The position numbers and the translations under genes were made by a program. A model generated the notes under the pieces. It did not search any database. It had not been told where the DNA came from and was given only the letters and a program-made list of their open reading frames with translations. Of a DNA stretch of 64,000 bases, positions 1-10,509 are shown piece by piece. The stretch covers positions 4,030,001 through 4,094,000 of the forward strand of contig JAHWDD010000001.1 of the NCBI GenBank assembly GCA_023897205.1. The letters run 5' to 3'. Position 1 is the stretch's first letter, and each line of letters starts with the position of its first letter. The stretch comes from Exophiala sp. HKRS030 (taxonomy: Eukaryota > Ascomycota > Eurotiomycetes > Chaetothyriales > Herpotrichiellaceae).

Positions 1-1050
1 CCCACGCCGCAGCCAATTGAGCGTTTAGCTTGCTCAAAAATTCAATCACCTCAGGTTGAAAGTGAGGATGACGGACGACGTTTTGACTAGGTGCTGCCGT
101 AAATCTGGACGTATTTGCAAGACTACCCTTATCATCACACAGAACCGGCTTCAAGTTTGTGTCGACAGCCATGGCCAAGTCACAACTAGAGCAGGCCGTT
201 GGTTTAGTGTCAAAGTTCGCTAATCACGCACCAAAGACTTACCGAATGATCTCGATTGACATTTTGGTTTTCTGGAGGAAGGTGTCTATACCTCTCATAC
301 TAACGAGTTTCAGAAGGCCGCTAATATGATTATGCGCTGACTCATAATCACCCGTCGTATATGCGTGGCCGGACAAAACCAAGACGGTCATGATGGTGGA
401 ATCCGAAAGCCTCAGATTATCGTCATCAAGTGAGAGTCGCTCTTGAAGGATTCTGATGGTCTTCGCAAAGTACAGACGATCTCTTCGTTCCGCTGCGATA
501 CCGCGGGTCCTGCCAAAGAACCCGTCAAAGTAGCACTGTATGGTGAAGCACATCGCATTCAGATAGGCCACGTCGCTCAGCATTGCGCTAAACCACTCTT
601 GTACGTTGTCACCCTTCCGGGCCACAATGTGTGGATCCAGCAAGAACATTGCTTTGGAGGACATGGATGAAACTGAAGGCAAGTCTCGGTCAGTAATGGA
701 TCGTGGTTGTTTGTAATTGGCTGCTCACACAAGAGGACATCTGCAATCAGAGCGGGCTCCACGGTATCAGGAAATGGAATAATGGCAAGGTCTGAGCATA
801 GCGATCTCGGGACCTTTGGAGGGTAAAGGGGGCCGTGGGAAATCTGAGAGTTTTTCTTTGGTATGTCTTGATGTGCAAGGTGTTGACCTTTTCTCCGCGG
901 TTTGATTCGATTCTTTCCTCGCATTACATGACTTCTAATGACCTTTCGGGTGTCGGAGTCTTTGTTCTCAACATCAGTTGATAGGATGAACCGAAAATTC
1001 CCTAGAGACTCAATATGAGCAAATCGTTCACAGGGGACGATATCATGTTG
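1..1050 (-). CDS. Fungal-specific transcription-factor-like protein (Fungal_trans_2 type), 3' end outside the window
   Basis: Three exons are readable on the minus strand: from about 1050 to 729, 672-243 and 185-1, where the window edge cuts the gene. The introns are 673-728 (GTGAGC, branch ACTGAC, CAG) and 186-242 (GTAAGT, TAG); both keep frame. The protein has the RSHVMRGK motif near its N terminus (about 936-918), then PFPDTVEPAL and the stretch around DVAYLNAMCFTIQCYFDGF, typical of the large fungal PF11951 (Fungal_trans_2) family. Many members of that family have no zinc cluster, and none is visible here. The frame is open from 1050, just inside a TGA, but holds no convincing ATG upstream of the RSHVM motif. 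A short 5' exon is therefore probably missing and the start is unresolved. The gene is divergent from the dehydrogenase at 1641, which it might regulate (inference). Confidence 0.75.
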
Positions 1051-1640
1051 TCAGGCTCACGCAATGTCTGCTGTGGGCCCATATTTCCAATATGAATACA
1101 AATCAGAAGAGGTCGTTTTGTACAACTCTTGGAACCTTCACCGCACCGTGGTCGCCGTGCTCAACGTATGGTCGGTCCTTGCAATCTAGCTGCGTAGCAC
1201 CTCAGAAGTATCGTCCGGGAAGGCCGATGAGAGTAGTTTGTGGCATCATTGCCTCTCAGAGGTGCCGAGACATCCTTGATTGATTTCCCAACGCAGTTTT
1301 CAATTGAGATTTCGCCTTGTTCCAAAGTCAGAAAGTGATGCAGAGGCAAAAGTCCAGCAAGCGAGGGATGGCCATAGCGAGCGTCCAATCCAGTAAAGTC
1401 AATCGCCAAGACTTCAATTGTTTACCGTTCTCGGTGTAGCTTGAATGGTTTCTATCCACTTTGTCTCGATGCTGTCAGGACACTCCATCCTCCCCTGAGC
1501 GGAAAACAACTCGAGACAGAAGAATCTGTGAAATAGGTGAGCGATACCGCAGGTGAGATGGATAATACAAATACAGCTTCGACCTGCTGCATTTGCCTGC
1601 TGAACATGGACTTGTTCACCTATCAGACACCCGAAGCATC
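1051..1640. other. Intergenic, divergent promoter region
   Basis: This lies between the regulator-like gene (-) and the dehydrogenase (+). It may hold the missing first exon of the regulator. A minus-strand open stretch at 1409-1161, with LDARYGHPSLAG near its start, has no ATG start and no family I recognise. It could be an exon or a gene remnant, but I cannot support a gene there. Confidence 0.5.
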
Positions 1641-2724
1641 ATGGCGTCGTCTAAGAACATGCAGCCCGTTACCTCTCCATTCTTCCCTCACATCTTCATT
1701 AAGAATCAATTTCGTACCAGGCCTGTATGGCCTTCAGCAGACACCGACCTCAGCGGCAAGGTCGCCATCGTGACCGGTGCCAATCAAGGTCTTGGTCTCG
1801 AGGCCTCGGCTCAGCTTCTCTCGCTCAGACTCTCGCATTTGATCATTGCCGTCCGATCTGTCACCAAAGGCGAGGGAGCCGCCGACGTTCTTCGTACGAA
1901 GTACCCCAAGGCGACTGTTCAAGTATTTCAGCTGGACATGACGTCTTATGATTCGATCCGAAGCTTCGTCACGCAGGTCGAGCAACTGGTACGAGTCGAC
2001 ATAGTCATTCTGAACGCTGGCGTGAGAAAGACGAAGCCCAAGCTCGTGGCTGGCACCGGCCACGAAGAAACCATCCAAGTCAACTACATCTCGACTGCGT
2101 TACTGTGTATCCTCCTCCTTCCGGTCCTCAAGCGCAGGTCCGCACCAGGAGGACCCGGTCGGATCTCGATCGTCGGCTCTGGCCTCGCCTTCCAAGCCAA
2201 GTTCCGCAGCCGAATGGACTCTCCACTCCTGGCTTCGTTGGACGATGCCAAAAACTTTGACGTCTTGGATCAGTACAACATTTCCAAAGTTCTCCCCATG
2301 ATGTTCCTCTACAAAGTGGCTGACTATGTCTCTGCGGATGATGTGGTGGTCAATATTGTCGACCCGGGCTACGTCAGGGGCACAGGTTTGACCCGCGACC
2401 TGGGGTTTGCAGGATCGGCCTTTATGGCGTTCTGGGGCCACGTTGCTGCGAGGTCCCTGGGGGTTGGCGCTTCGACTTACGTTGATGCTACGGTGACGAA
2501 GGGCAAGGAGTCACATGGGTGTTATATCATGGGATGGAAAATATGGCCGTGAGTATATGCGACCCTTGCTGGAGCTCACTGACTCAAACGTTATTTCTAG
2601 GTTTGTGCAGCTAATGTATACCCCAGAGGGTAAACGGATCATCGAAAAGTTGTGGCAGGAGACGCTTGAAGAGCTAAGGTTCGCAAACGTCCAGGGTATC
2701 TTAGAAGACATGAAGAGGATGTAG
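1641..2724 (+). CDS. Short-chain dehydrogenase/reductase (SDR)
   Basis: Two exons, 1641-2548 and 2601-2724, are separated by a 52-nt intron (GTGAGT, branch CTCACTGAC, CTAG); the product is 343 aa. The frame is open upstream of 1641, but the ATG at 1641 (MASSKNMQP) is the first one that gives a family-like N terminus. A Rossmann fold is clear: TGANQGLG at residue 45, the NAG motif (ILNAG), a Ser in SIVGSGLAF, and the catalytic YNISK with Tyr212 and Lys216. These are the motifs of classical NAD(P)-dependent SDR enzymes. The N-terminal VWPSADTDLSGKVAIVTG stretch resembles fungal SDRs often found in secondary-metabolite and accessory loci. The substrate cannot be inferred. The divergent neighbour is a regulator-like gene, so the two may form a small accessory unit. 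Confidence 0.88.
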
Positions 2725-3154
2725 GGAGGTTGTTGGTGAGTCGTCGTTTGAGTGAAGCTGGAGCACCGTAGATCGTTAGGTATTCAAGAACTCGCCGTGG
2801 ATCGTTATCTGCACAAGTCAGGTAGTAGTGTAGTAATCCTGTTGGATGGTTTCATGGAGCGTGTACAGAATGAAGACTAAACCATTACCATGTCCCGTAT
2901 TTTGATAAACATTTGTGATTTCTCATCCAGTTCTTCCCCACATTATTTACTGATGATTATCAGCATCGTGGTTTTTTTTTCGGTCACCGCTCATTCCTAG
3001 ATCTATGCTCTAGCACATTTTAGAAGAGCCATACATCTCTGTGCTCACTGGAAGCCCATTGTTGCTGTACCCGGTGTTCAACAGTGAGTGATAACAACGG
3101 TGGACCATCTCGTATACGCGCGAAGATTAGGAAAGGAAGAGTTTAAAACCGAAA
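2725..3154. other. Intergenic
   Basis: This holds the 3' flank of the dehydrogenase and the promoter of the Atl1-like gene. Apart from an 11-nt T run near 2973, I see no feature in it. Confidence 0.5.
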
Positions 3155-3598
3155 ATGCCACGGGAACAATCAGACGAAGCCCAATGGTGGTTCCAAGCCG
3201 TCTACTCGGCCGTCCAACAGATCCCCTTTGGCAAATGCACGAGTTACGGTCATATTGCGATATTGTTGGGGTTCCCGAAACGCGCGCGTCAGGTTGGGGT
3301 GTGTCTGAAGCATCTGCCTACCTTTGACCCCGCCGAGCCGGACAAGTGGTTCTACCACGACAACAACGTGCCTTGGCAGAGGGTGGTCAATTCGAAAGGT
3401 GGGATCAGTCCGAGGGGGGACGGGGGCGAGGCGGCCATGAGGCAGGCGGAAAGGTTGAGGGCCGAAGGGGTCGTGGTTGGCGACGCGAGGGGAGTGGAGG
3501 AGATGAGTGTGGATTTGGGCCGGTTTGGATGGTTTCCGAAACGGTTGGAAGGGGAGGATGATAGCGAGGGTGAGAGTGACGACGAAAGGGAAGAGTGA
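3155..3598 (+). CDS. atl1: Alkyltransferase-like protein (Atl1 family), DNA damage recognition
   Basis: Single exon, 147 aa. The protein matches the DNA-binding domain of O6-alkylguanine-DNA alkyltransferases: IPFGKCTSYGHIA near the N terminus (Tyr-containing helix-turn-helix entry) and ARQVGVCLKHLP. In place of the alkyl-acceptor motif PCHRV it has PWQRV, with Trp74 at the cysteine position. That substitution defines the Atl (alkyltransferase-like) family, typified by fission yeast Atl1. Such proteins do not repair the base themselves; they bind and flip O6-alkylguanine and hand the lesion to nucleotide excision repair (established for the family). The C-terminal tail, about 25 residues, is acidic and probably disordered. 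The start at 3155 is the only ATG consistent with the domain. Confidence 0.93.
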   Translation: MPREQSDEAQWWFQAVYSAVQQIPFGKCTSYGHIAILLGFPKRARQVGVCLKHLPTFDPAEPDKWFYHDNNVPWQRVVNSKGGISPRGDGGEAAMRQAERLRAEGVVVGDARGVEEMSVDLGRFGWFPKRLEGEDDSEGESDDEREE

Positions 3599-5271
3599 GT
3601 GAACAAGTGAGTCAGGAACACTGTTGTGTCAGGCAAAGACTTGGAGTTCGACCCTTGGATAATGAGACGATACACGACTACCTATCAAATATTGCTGTTA
3701 CTGAACGAACCGACCGAGATATCACCATGTCACGCCGGAAAGGTACATTTTGAGTATCGAATGAAGCTCAGGAACGGATGCTTCCATGGAGAGCTTCATG
3801 GAGCTAAGCACTACTTGACTCACAGGCAAATGCCTACACCTTCCGACTGGTGTGCCGGGGTTTGATGAGTCATTCTCAATAATGCAGGTCTGGGGCAATA
3901 TGGTACTGGGTTACTCGTACGCGGTGTTTTTGTGGAGTTGAGTCGTCTCTAGTTCAGATAGAGTCATACGAAAAGATGGAGGAAGCAAATGCATAGAATT
4001 GAGTGGTTGAGGATACTATGGAAAGGCGATCTTGGGGATCTTGAGTCATCACATTTGTACCGAGTACAAGGAGTTCGATGATTCGAGATAATATTGGGGC
4101 ACAAATACGGAGTATGAGGACGTCATAAAAAGATGATATCGATGAGGGAACGGATGGAGATGATGGAGATAACGAAGTGGCTGTACAGAGTAGTGCTCGC
4201 AATGATCAGGCGGACGAGTAGAGATCCTAGGAGGATGTAGGATGTCAGCGGCAACTCGGATTCCAAGAGCATCAACTCGAAACATCAGCCTCATTGCCTT
4301 TGAATGAATGAGGTCATTTAATTCTTTAGATAGAACAAGAGAAGCCTGCCTTGAATCCTGCCTGAATCACTGATTCCTGTTTTGCTCCAATCAACCCGTC
4401 GGGCTCCGTGCGTGACAATGACAATAATGAACCCAAGGAAGCTCGGATCTCAAGCCACCGACAAGGAGGTGGCAGATGACTCGCCATAGTCCCACGTTTC
4501 TCATCTCCTACATTTCCCTATCTCTTGTCTACGATACATAGCGTGGGTGACTCAAGGCGCCTGGACTCCTTTCACATCAACCTCGTCCAACCAATCGCCA
4601 TCATCATCCAACGCAGCTGTACCTCCGTACTCGTAGTGGTTCATCATCTTTCCCCCCCTCCCTCCATCATCTCCACATGCGATACCGAGGGACGAGTATC
4701 TACAGTACGTACATTGACGAGTTGTAATACATCTAATAATTGTACCAAACCATCCGAACCCGTGCCTTGTCTAGAACTCGTATCATTCGGCCGACTCATC
4801 CCTACGCGCCGTGTGACAAGTTATTACTCACTGTACATACGTGTTATGGGTATCGCAGGAGAGTTGATTTACAGTCAAACTCCTCCTTCTCATAAACCCC
4901 GTCCTTGTCCTCCTCAATACGCGTTCTCTACCTTCCTCTCCTTCTTATCTCTTTCTCAATAATACCAACAACAGCTCTCTGTCTCCCCGGGTTGTTCTTG
5001 TACTTTCTTTGTTTTATCTACCACCAACACACTTCGAACACTTGTCCTCGTCCTCGTCCTCGTCCTCGTCCATACATACCACCGATCTCTTTGTTTCTTT
5101 CACCCTCTCGGATCTGTCTGTCTCGAGAACCTTCCTGAACACGTCATTTCTCGTCGTACTATAACCTTCTTGCGTGCTCTCTCCCCCAACCCTTCGCCAC
5201 CACCACCACCACCACCTTAATATCCATACGAAACCCTCCGTCTCTTCCACTACCTTTCTCTCACACACACC
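3599..5271. other. Long intergenic region and pyrimidine-rich 5' leader
   Basis: 1.67 kb without a supported gene. From about 4500 to 5271 the plus strand is strongly C+T-rich, as in fungal promoter and leader DNA, and contains a (TCCTCG) repeat at 5045-5071 and a CACCAC run near 5200. The open frames here are low-complexity shadows of the pyrimidine bias. Confidence 0.55.
5045..5071 (+). repeat. TCCTCG hexanucleotide microsatellite
   Basis: About 4.5 perfect copies of TCCTCG lie about 200 bp upstream of the ATG at 5272, inside a pyrimidine-rich leader. Confidence 0.85.
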
Positions 5272-5853
5272 ATGTCAGACCTACGCAGCGAAGCCAAACC
5301 ATACCAACGAGACAAGAACCACAACCGCAAGTGGGCAAGAGGTGGAAAGGGCCAGGTGACCCAGCCCTGCACTCAGCACGATGAACCCACGGCCAACTGC
5401 TACAAATGTATCGGCCGTCCCAAGGGTCAACACCTGACCGCCAGCGAGGCGAGACACAAACAGCACCACAAGAACCGAGTCACTTCCCAGACTGCCACCC
5501 TCGCCCGCAAGGTCTTTCGGAACGAAGTCGTCGACGCCCTCGACGGCCCCCTGGCCCACGTCTCCGACAACTCCGAGGAGGAAGATGTCTCGGACGCATC
5601 TGCGGCACCCATCCCCTCCGAGGCGGATTTCTTGTACAGCTACGACTCTCGCACCGGCCCTCGTGCCGGCTCGGACCTTCTCAGCAACGCCGTCTCCCAG
5701 GCCCTACGACGTTTTGAAAACAACGAGACCGACAAACTCATCAAGAAGGAATACGATGTCGTCGATGGCAAAGAAATGGCCGAAATCTCAACCGACGAGG
5801 ACGAATCCCTTGACCTTGAATTTGAGATGATTGACCACACTCACTTGAATTGA
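5272..5853 (+). CDS. Conserved-looking small protein of unknown function
   Basis: Single exon, 193 aa, starting at an ATG preceded by CACACACC, a favourable fungal start context. I do not recognise the family. The first 80 residues are basic and His-rich with three cysteines (TQPCTQHDE and NCYKCIG), which could be a partial metal site but do not make a known finger. The rest is acidic: NSEEEDVSDA, then SYDSRTGPRAGSDLLSNAVSQALRRFENNETDKLIKKEYDVV (given as residues 124-165 overall), and an acidic end (STDEDESLDLEFEMIDH). No signal peptide or membrane segment is visible. The codon use and unbroken frame support a real gene. The function is unknown. Confidence 0.8.
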   Translation: MSDLRSEAKPYQRDKNHNRKWARGGKGQVTQPCTQHDEPTANCYKCIGRPKGQHLTASEARHKQHHKNRVTSQTATLARKVFRNEVVDALDGPLAHVSDNSEEEDVSDASAAPIPSEADFLYSYDSRTGPRAGSDLLSNAVSQALRRFENNETDKLIKKEYDVVDGKEMAEISTDEDESLDLEFEMIDHTHLN

Positions 5854-6801
5854 GTGTGTTGCGATGGGGCCTCAAGGCGCTTGGTTCACCAACTTTGTGT
5901 GTGTGGTTTTCGATTCTAATAATGCCACTACTTTCCTTTTCCTTTCTTTTTCTTCTCTGTTAGCATCAAAGATACCCCCGAGGAAACATCATTAGGGAAG
6001 CCGGAATTTTGCTCCTCATCATAACGCATTACGAGGAAATTGGGAAATCGGCGCTTCTTGAGGATATGAGAACTTCTTCCTTTTGGGACTATACAGTCAG
6101 TACACAGTACTGGTATGGGACACAATGTTCCCTTGGGTTGGCTTGTTGGCGTTTATTCTGGTAAACGAGGAATTCCTACGAATTCTTAGGAGCAGTATGC
6201 GTGCCTGGGTTATGATTATGCAGTACTCCGTACAGAGATTATTATTATTATTATCATTTGAGAATGACTAATGTTCTTTTGAAGCTCGATGATTGAGCTG
6301 TCAGTTGATCAATAAATCTGATGCACTTTTCGTCTCGTCTGGTCTCATCTCATCTCATACGAGTACCTGATGGGTTATCGCAGGCAGGACTGGCATGTGA
6401 CGCGTTCAGCGACTTGACGCGGGGTGGCGTACAACAACAATGACGCACGCCAAGTGAACCTTTTGCCCGTTTCTTCATCTCCTTTTTCGTATCCGTACTC
6501 GTACTCGTGTCCGTTTTCTCGTATCCCATTTTCCCTCAGGTACGGTAGGGGATTTCAGTTACTCCATCTTGGGTACTCTACTCTACCTATTCCTCCACAA
6601 TACTCTATAGTTCCTGGTTTCAACGTGCCGATGGTGTTGGACCGTTGGGTACATGGTTACTTCAGGTTTATACAGAAAAAAATCTCATCATCATAATTCA
6701 TAATTCGTCAGTCATAAGTCGTCCACCCTTTCCCCCTATCCATCACCAACATGTTTGCTTCCTTCCATATCCTTGTCCACGACCGAGAGTCGAATTCATC
6801 T
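5854..6801. other. Intergenic
   Basis: No supported gene. It contains a short ATT/TTA repeat near 6238-6254 and one copy of the 11-mer GTACTCCGTAC at 6223-6233, which recurs upstream of 52732. Confidence 0.5.
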
Positions 6802-7449
6802 CTAGAATGGCAAGATTCGATGCCAAAAAGAAGAAGAAGGAGAAGAAGAAGAAGAAGAAGAAGAAGAAGAAGAAGAAGAAGAAGAAGAAGAAGAAGAAGA
6901 AGAAGAAGAAGAAGAAGAAGAAGAAGGAGATGATGAGGAAGATGACTTGGTGGTTGGCGCCGTAGGATCAGTCAACCTTCGTTTGGTACCATTCGCAAAA
7001 GCCAGGTGCGAACCTTGACTGCTGGACCTGGTGGTTCGGCTGGTGCTGTTGGTACTCATCTTGCGCTCGTCGTCAACGTCGTTTTCGGAAGACTCCTTGA
7101 CGGCGCGACCACGGGATCCTAGGCGAGACACAAAGTCCTCGGGTTCTTCCCATATGGGTTCGCGTTCGTCATTGTACTCGCACGCCCCGCAGGGTTTGCG
7201 TGCTGGGTGTACGGTGACTTTGTTTGTCGTTGTCGTAGTCCTTGAGGAGGAAGGCGTTGATAGTGGTCTTGGGCTCATCGGGCACGCACATGACCTCGAG
7301 GGTTCTTTGACCAGGTCGGCACTGCTGTTGTCGGAACGGTCGGGGGAGAAGGAAAATTTTGACAACGACAAGGAAGGTTGGTTCTTCTCCTTGGCTGGGA
7401 CATTTGCTGTTGTTGTTGTCGCTGCTGTTGGCCCAGTGCTCTTGGCCAT
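6802..7449 (-). CDS. Serine-tract protein of unknown function
   Basis: Single exon on the minus strand, 215 aa, from the ATG at 7449 to a TAG at 6802-6804. The N-terminal half is Thr/Ser/Pro-rich. The middle has a more complex, probably conserved segment, HPARKPCGACEYNDEREP followed by IWEEPEDFVSRLGSRGR. The C-terminal third is an almost pure serine tract of about 35 residues, encoded by the TCT/TTC repeat that appears as GAA on the plus strand, followed by SPSSSFWHRILPF at the end. No family is recognised. The tract is likely length-variable between strains because it is a near-perfect trinucleotide repeat. The gene could be over-predicted, but the middle segment does not look random. Confidence 0.6.
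   Translation of the reverse strand: MAKSTGPTAATTTTANVPAKEKNQPSLSLSKFSFSPDRSDNSSADLVKEPSRSCACPMSPRPLSTPSSSRTTTTTNKVTVHPARKPCGACEYNDEREPIWEEPEDFVSRLGSRGRAVKESSENDVDDERKMSTNSTSRTTRSSSQGSHLAFANGTKRRLTDPTAPTTKSSSSSSPSSSSSSSSSSSSSSSSSSSSSSSSSSSSPSSSFWHRILPF
6829..6932 (+). repeat. GAA trinucleotide microsatellite (coding, poly-Ser on the minus strand)
   Basis: About 100 nt of GAA/AGA repeat, almost uninterrupted apart from two GGA-type variants near the ends. It lies inside the minus-strand gene and encodes its polyserine tail. The strand is pure purine, so it can in principle form triplex DNA. Confidence 0.95.
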
Positions 7450-8933
7450 TTTCAAAGGTTCAAAAGAGTGTTTGAGAGATTGTTATTGTGTAAGTGTGTT
7501 GTTTGGTCGTTGACAAGTGTCACAGAGAGAGATATCGCGGTGGTTTGTAATCGTTCGGTCCAAGGAGTTCGAAGATCTCAAGTCGCTTTCAAAAGGCGCT
7601 GTGAAAAGAGTATTGTGGACAATTCCACCTACAGAGACTGGGAAGAATGAAGAAGACGGGGGACTTTATAACAGAAGCACCCAGAGAAGGTCCTCACAAC
7701 CCTTTGGATGAAACTTTGTAAAATGGAGGACCCGGTATAGCAAAGTTTTTGAGGGCACACAGTACCAACGAACGTACTTGTTTTCAAGAGCCTCATAGCA
7801 TGGTTCGATGGTGTACCGATGAGTAGTAACTCTGAAATGACTGGGCGCGCAGGTCTCTCGGGCGGAACTCTCACGAGGCTGGATGTCTATGTGTGGACAC
7901 AAGTAAATGGTTGAAAATGGTTGTTTCTTTCGAAGTCGAATTGGCCCTCACGCCAAAAAAAAGCCACACAAAGTCCCGCCTTCGACTCTGGTTGGAGAAA
8001 AACAAAATAAAATGAAGATGACCTACCTCGTTTGACGGCAATAGTCGACGAAGAAGACATGATGTACCTTGGAAAGAGATCCCATCTGCAAGAGTAGACC
8101 AGCTATACTTTCTCAAAAATTGGAAGCCCAGATAAAAGTGTAGTGATATGGGGCGGAGGCGGCTCCTTTGTCCGTCTGAGATGATCAAAGGTCCCTCTGC
8201 AAAAAGCTTGTCGAAACGCTGGGTGGGCCATGGTGTTGAGCAACTCTGCGTCGTCCAGAAAATTTGAGAGCTCCATCGAGAGTCATACAATGCAGGCAGT
8301 ACCATATGTAGTGTGCTGTTCTGTGGATATTGCTGTCAGCCTGAAAACACTGATCGGTGATATGGACGTGTGTGTGGATTCGAACCAGAAATCCTTGGGT
8401 CTTTTCTGGCACTGAGTTTCGTCTCAAGGATGAGGTTCTGATTGGCTCCCTCATTCATAACTTGATTCCTCGAGAGCTCTCATGTTCTTGAGCGTCGACT
8501 GCTGCCTTACTTGTTGCGTCAAGTCGTATGGGAGGGAGAGCCTTCTATCAAGGCGAGCAAGAGTGGGAGTAGGAAGCATAGCAAGGCTGCACTAGTCCCC
8601 GCATAGTTAGCGCAGCCTTCCTGGTCTTTTTCTCCAGATCAAATGTCCCTGCGGAGTTTGAACAACAGAAAAGATTGTGTAGGGACACAATATTGGCGTG
8701 CTCTCTTTATATCTCGCTCGACAAATTCGAGAGTCCACCTCGTACCATATCGTCCTCAATCCACCGTCGAGGATTCGTCACTTGGGCCTCGCAATCACTG
8801 TACAGCTCTCCTTTCTAACTCCCGAAGATGAGGGCTCGCTCTATGCACTGATGATTGACATCCAACTATCCGCCCTACGCTGTCACGAAACTACGTCTTC
8901 CACTGAGCCCAGAGCTCCTCCCTTCTCGTCGAG
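7450..8933. other. Intergenic, about 1.5 kb
   Basis: No supported gene. There is an 8-bp perfect inverted repeat (AAGGCTGC/GCAGCCTT) near 8582-8621 with a loop of about 21 nt. A tRNA B-box-like string, GGTTCGAATCC, occurs on the minus strand near 8378-8388, but I could fold no tRNA around it. The 3' end is the promoter and leader of the Bud13 gene. Confidence 0.5.
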
Positions 8934-10103
8934 ATGCCTTCCTCCAACCTTGCAGCCTACCTCGCAAAGAATTATCTAACAGCCTCCAACTCGTCCGACC
9001 AGCATGGGTCGGGCGATTTTCAAGACTCGACCCGTCCGAAGAAGAAACGACGCAGGAACAAAGACCCTTCCGCCGAATCTGGGCTCGTTATAGCGGACGA
9101 TGACGAGTCTCTCACGCTCAAGGGCTCTTCCTTACGGCCTCGGGACGACGAGGACGGCGACATGCCCATCTACGACACGAACGTCAAGTCCGCCGAATTC
9201 AGAAAGAAGAAAGGCGGCGGCGGATGGAAAGTGATAGCACAACCCGACACGACAAACACCACATCGGCACCGGCAGAGGAGGATGAGGAAGCAGACCGTA
9301 TCCTCGCCGCGGCGGCCGAAGAAGCCGATGCACGAAGACGGGAGATCGAAGACGAAGACGCCCCCGCCGTCGTCGACGACGGCAGAACACCACGCATGTC
9401 CTCGGGCGCCAAGGCAGGTCTCCAGACGGCAGCCGATACCGCACGACTCGTCGAGCGCGAAGAACGAGAACGCGAACGCGAGCTCGCTCGCGAACAACAA
9501 CGCAAAAAGAATTCGTCGTCGTCCCGCAAAGAGGGCGGCGGCCACGACGATGAAGAAACCGAGGCCGCAGAGGAAACCATCTACCGAGACGCCACCGGTC
9601 GTCGGATAGACATCAGCATGAAACGCGCCGAGGCCCGTGCCGCCGAGGAAGAGAAACGCCGCGCGGAGCGTCAAGCGCGAGAGGACGCCATGGGCGACGT
9701 GCAGCGTCGCGAAAAGGAGGCCCGGAAGCAGGACCTCGAGGAGGCCAAGTTCCTCACGCTGGCCCGCGGCGCCGAGGACGAAGACATGAACGAGGACCTC
9801 AAGCGTGCAGTGCGCTGGGACGACCCGATGGCGGCGTACATGGCACAGAAACAGGCCGAAGAACACGACGCTGTGGTTGCCTCCGACCCCAAGGCAGCGG
9901 CTGCGGCGGTGGCAGGCAAAACAGGCCAAACGAGGAAAAAAGTCTACGTGGGCGCCGCCCCGCCGAATCGATATGGCATATCACCCGGGTGGCGATGGGA
10001 CGGCGTCGATCGCAGCAACGGCTTCGAAAAGGAATGGTTTCAAGCGCGCAGTCGCAAGGGCCGGAATGCAGACCTAGAGTATCAGTGGCAGATGGACGAA
10101 TAA
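8934..10103 (+). CDS. bud13: Pre-mRNA splicing factor Bud13/Cwc26 (RES complex)
   Basis: Single exon, 389 aa. The N terminus has LAAYLAKNYLTAS and a basic KKKRRRNK patch. The centre is long, acidic/basic and coiled-coil-like, with the family's conserved ETIYRDATGRRIDISMKRAE stretch. The C terminus carries the diagnostic Bud13 block NRYGISPGWRWDGVDRSNGF followed by EKEWFQARSRKG and ending YQWQMDE. Bud13 joins Pml1 and Snu17/Ist3 in the RES complex, which binds the activated spliceosome and promotes splicing and nuclear retention of unspliced mRNA (family knowledge). The length is in the normal range for filamentous fungi. The gene converges on the fatty acid synthase alpha gene, whose stop lies about 400 bp downstream. 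Confidence 0.96.
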   Translation: MPSSNLAAYLAKNYLTASNSSDQHGSGDFQDSTRPKKKRRRNKDPSAESGLVIADDDESLTLKGSSLRPRDDEDGDMPIYDTNVKSAEFRKKKGGGGWKVIAQPDTTNTTSAPAEEDEEADRILAAAAEEADARRREIEDEDAPAVVDDGRTPRMSSGAKAGLQTAADTARLVEREERERERELAREQQRKKNSSSSRKEGGGHDDEETEAAEETIYRDATGRRIDISMKRAEARAAEEEKRRAERQAREDAMGDVQRREKEARKQDLEEAKFLTLARGAEDEDMNEDLKRAVRWDDPMAAYMAQKQAEEHDAVVASDPKAAAAAVAGKTGQTRKKVYVGAAPPNRYGISPGWRWDGVDRSNGFEKEWFQARSRKGRNADLEYQWQMDE

Positions 10104-10509
10104 AAGTATCACTGACGACAGATCTGTTCGTGCACACATGGATAGAAGAAATTACAAAGTCTAGCAAGACGTATACGCTATGACAAAACTTCAAGTTTCT
10201 GAATAGTGAAAAGTATCTTTTGTTGACAATAATATATGTAAATCTAGCCGTGCCCTCCTTTCTTCTTCATTTCCCACGTACCCATATGTGTGAGGTTGAT
10301 AGAGCAACACTAAGTAAACAAGCAAAGTCGCCTCGGTTACTACCTAGACGACACCGAGTATCCTTCCATCGCCATCCCATTGAAACAAAGACGGCATCCA
10401 TGCAACTATTATAAAAACAGAAAGAAAAGCTGCCTTTTCAAAAAACACTCTTTATGTCGGATCTTTTTTCGTCCATAATGAAAGTTTATACAATCCACGT
10501 GCCGGGATC
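10104..10509. other. Convergent 3' intergenic region
   Basis: About 400 bp between the stops of bud13 (+) and the fatty acid synthase alpha gene (-). It is A+T-rich near 10200-10240 and 10410-10460, as expected of 3' ends on both strands. I see nothing else. Confidence 0.5.

Noticed and set aside
1161..1409. Minus-strand open frame of 82 codons with a protein-like start (LAIDFTGLDARYGHP)
   Set aside because: It has no ATG, no family that I recognise, and the frame meets a stop just upstream at a possible splice border. It may be an exon, but cannot be supported.
6645..6965. Plus-strand frames with long Lys or Arg runs over the GAA repeat
   Set aside because: They are translations of the microsatellite. 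The minus-strand frame has non-repeat protein-like sequence and is preferred.
7871..8305. 144-codon minus-strand frame
   Set aside because: No recognisable domain and no clean start; consistent with a chance open frame in intergenic DNA.
8370..8450. tRNA-like B box GGTTCGAATCC on the minus strand
   Set aside because: The upstream 80 nt contain no A box, no seven-base acceptor stem and no anticodon arm that pairs. The match is probably chance.
9132..9929. Long minus-strand open frame (265 codons) opposite bud13
   Set aside because: It is an antisense shadow of a GC-rich coding frame; the plus-strand protein is unambiguous Bud13.
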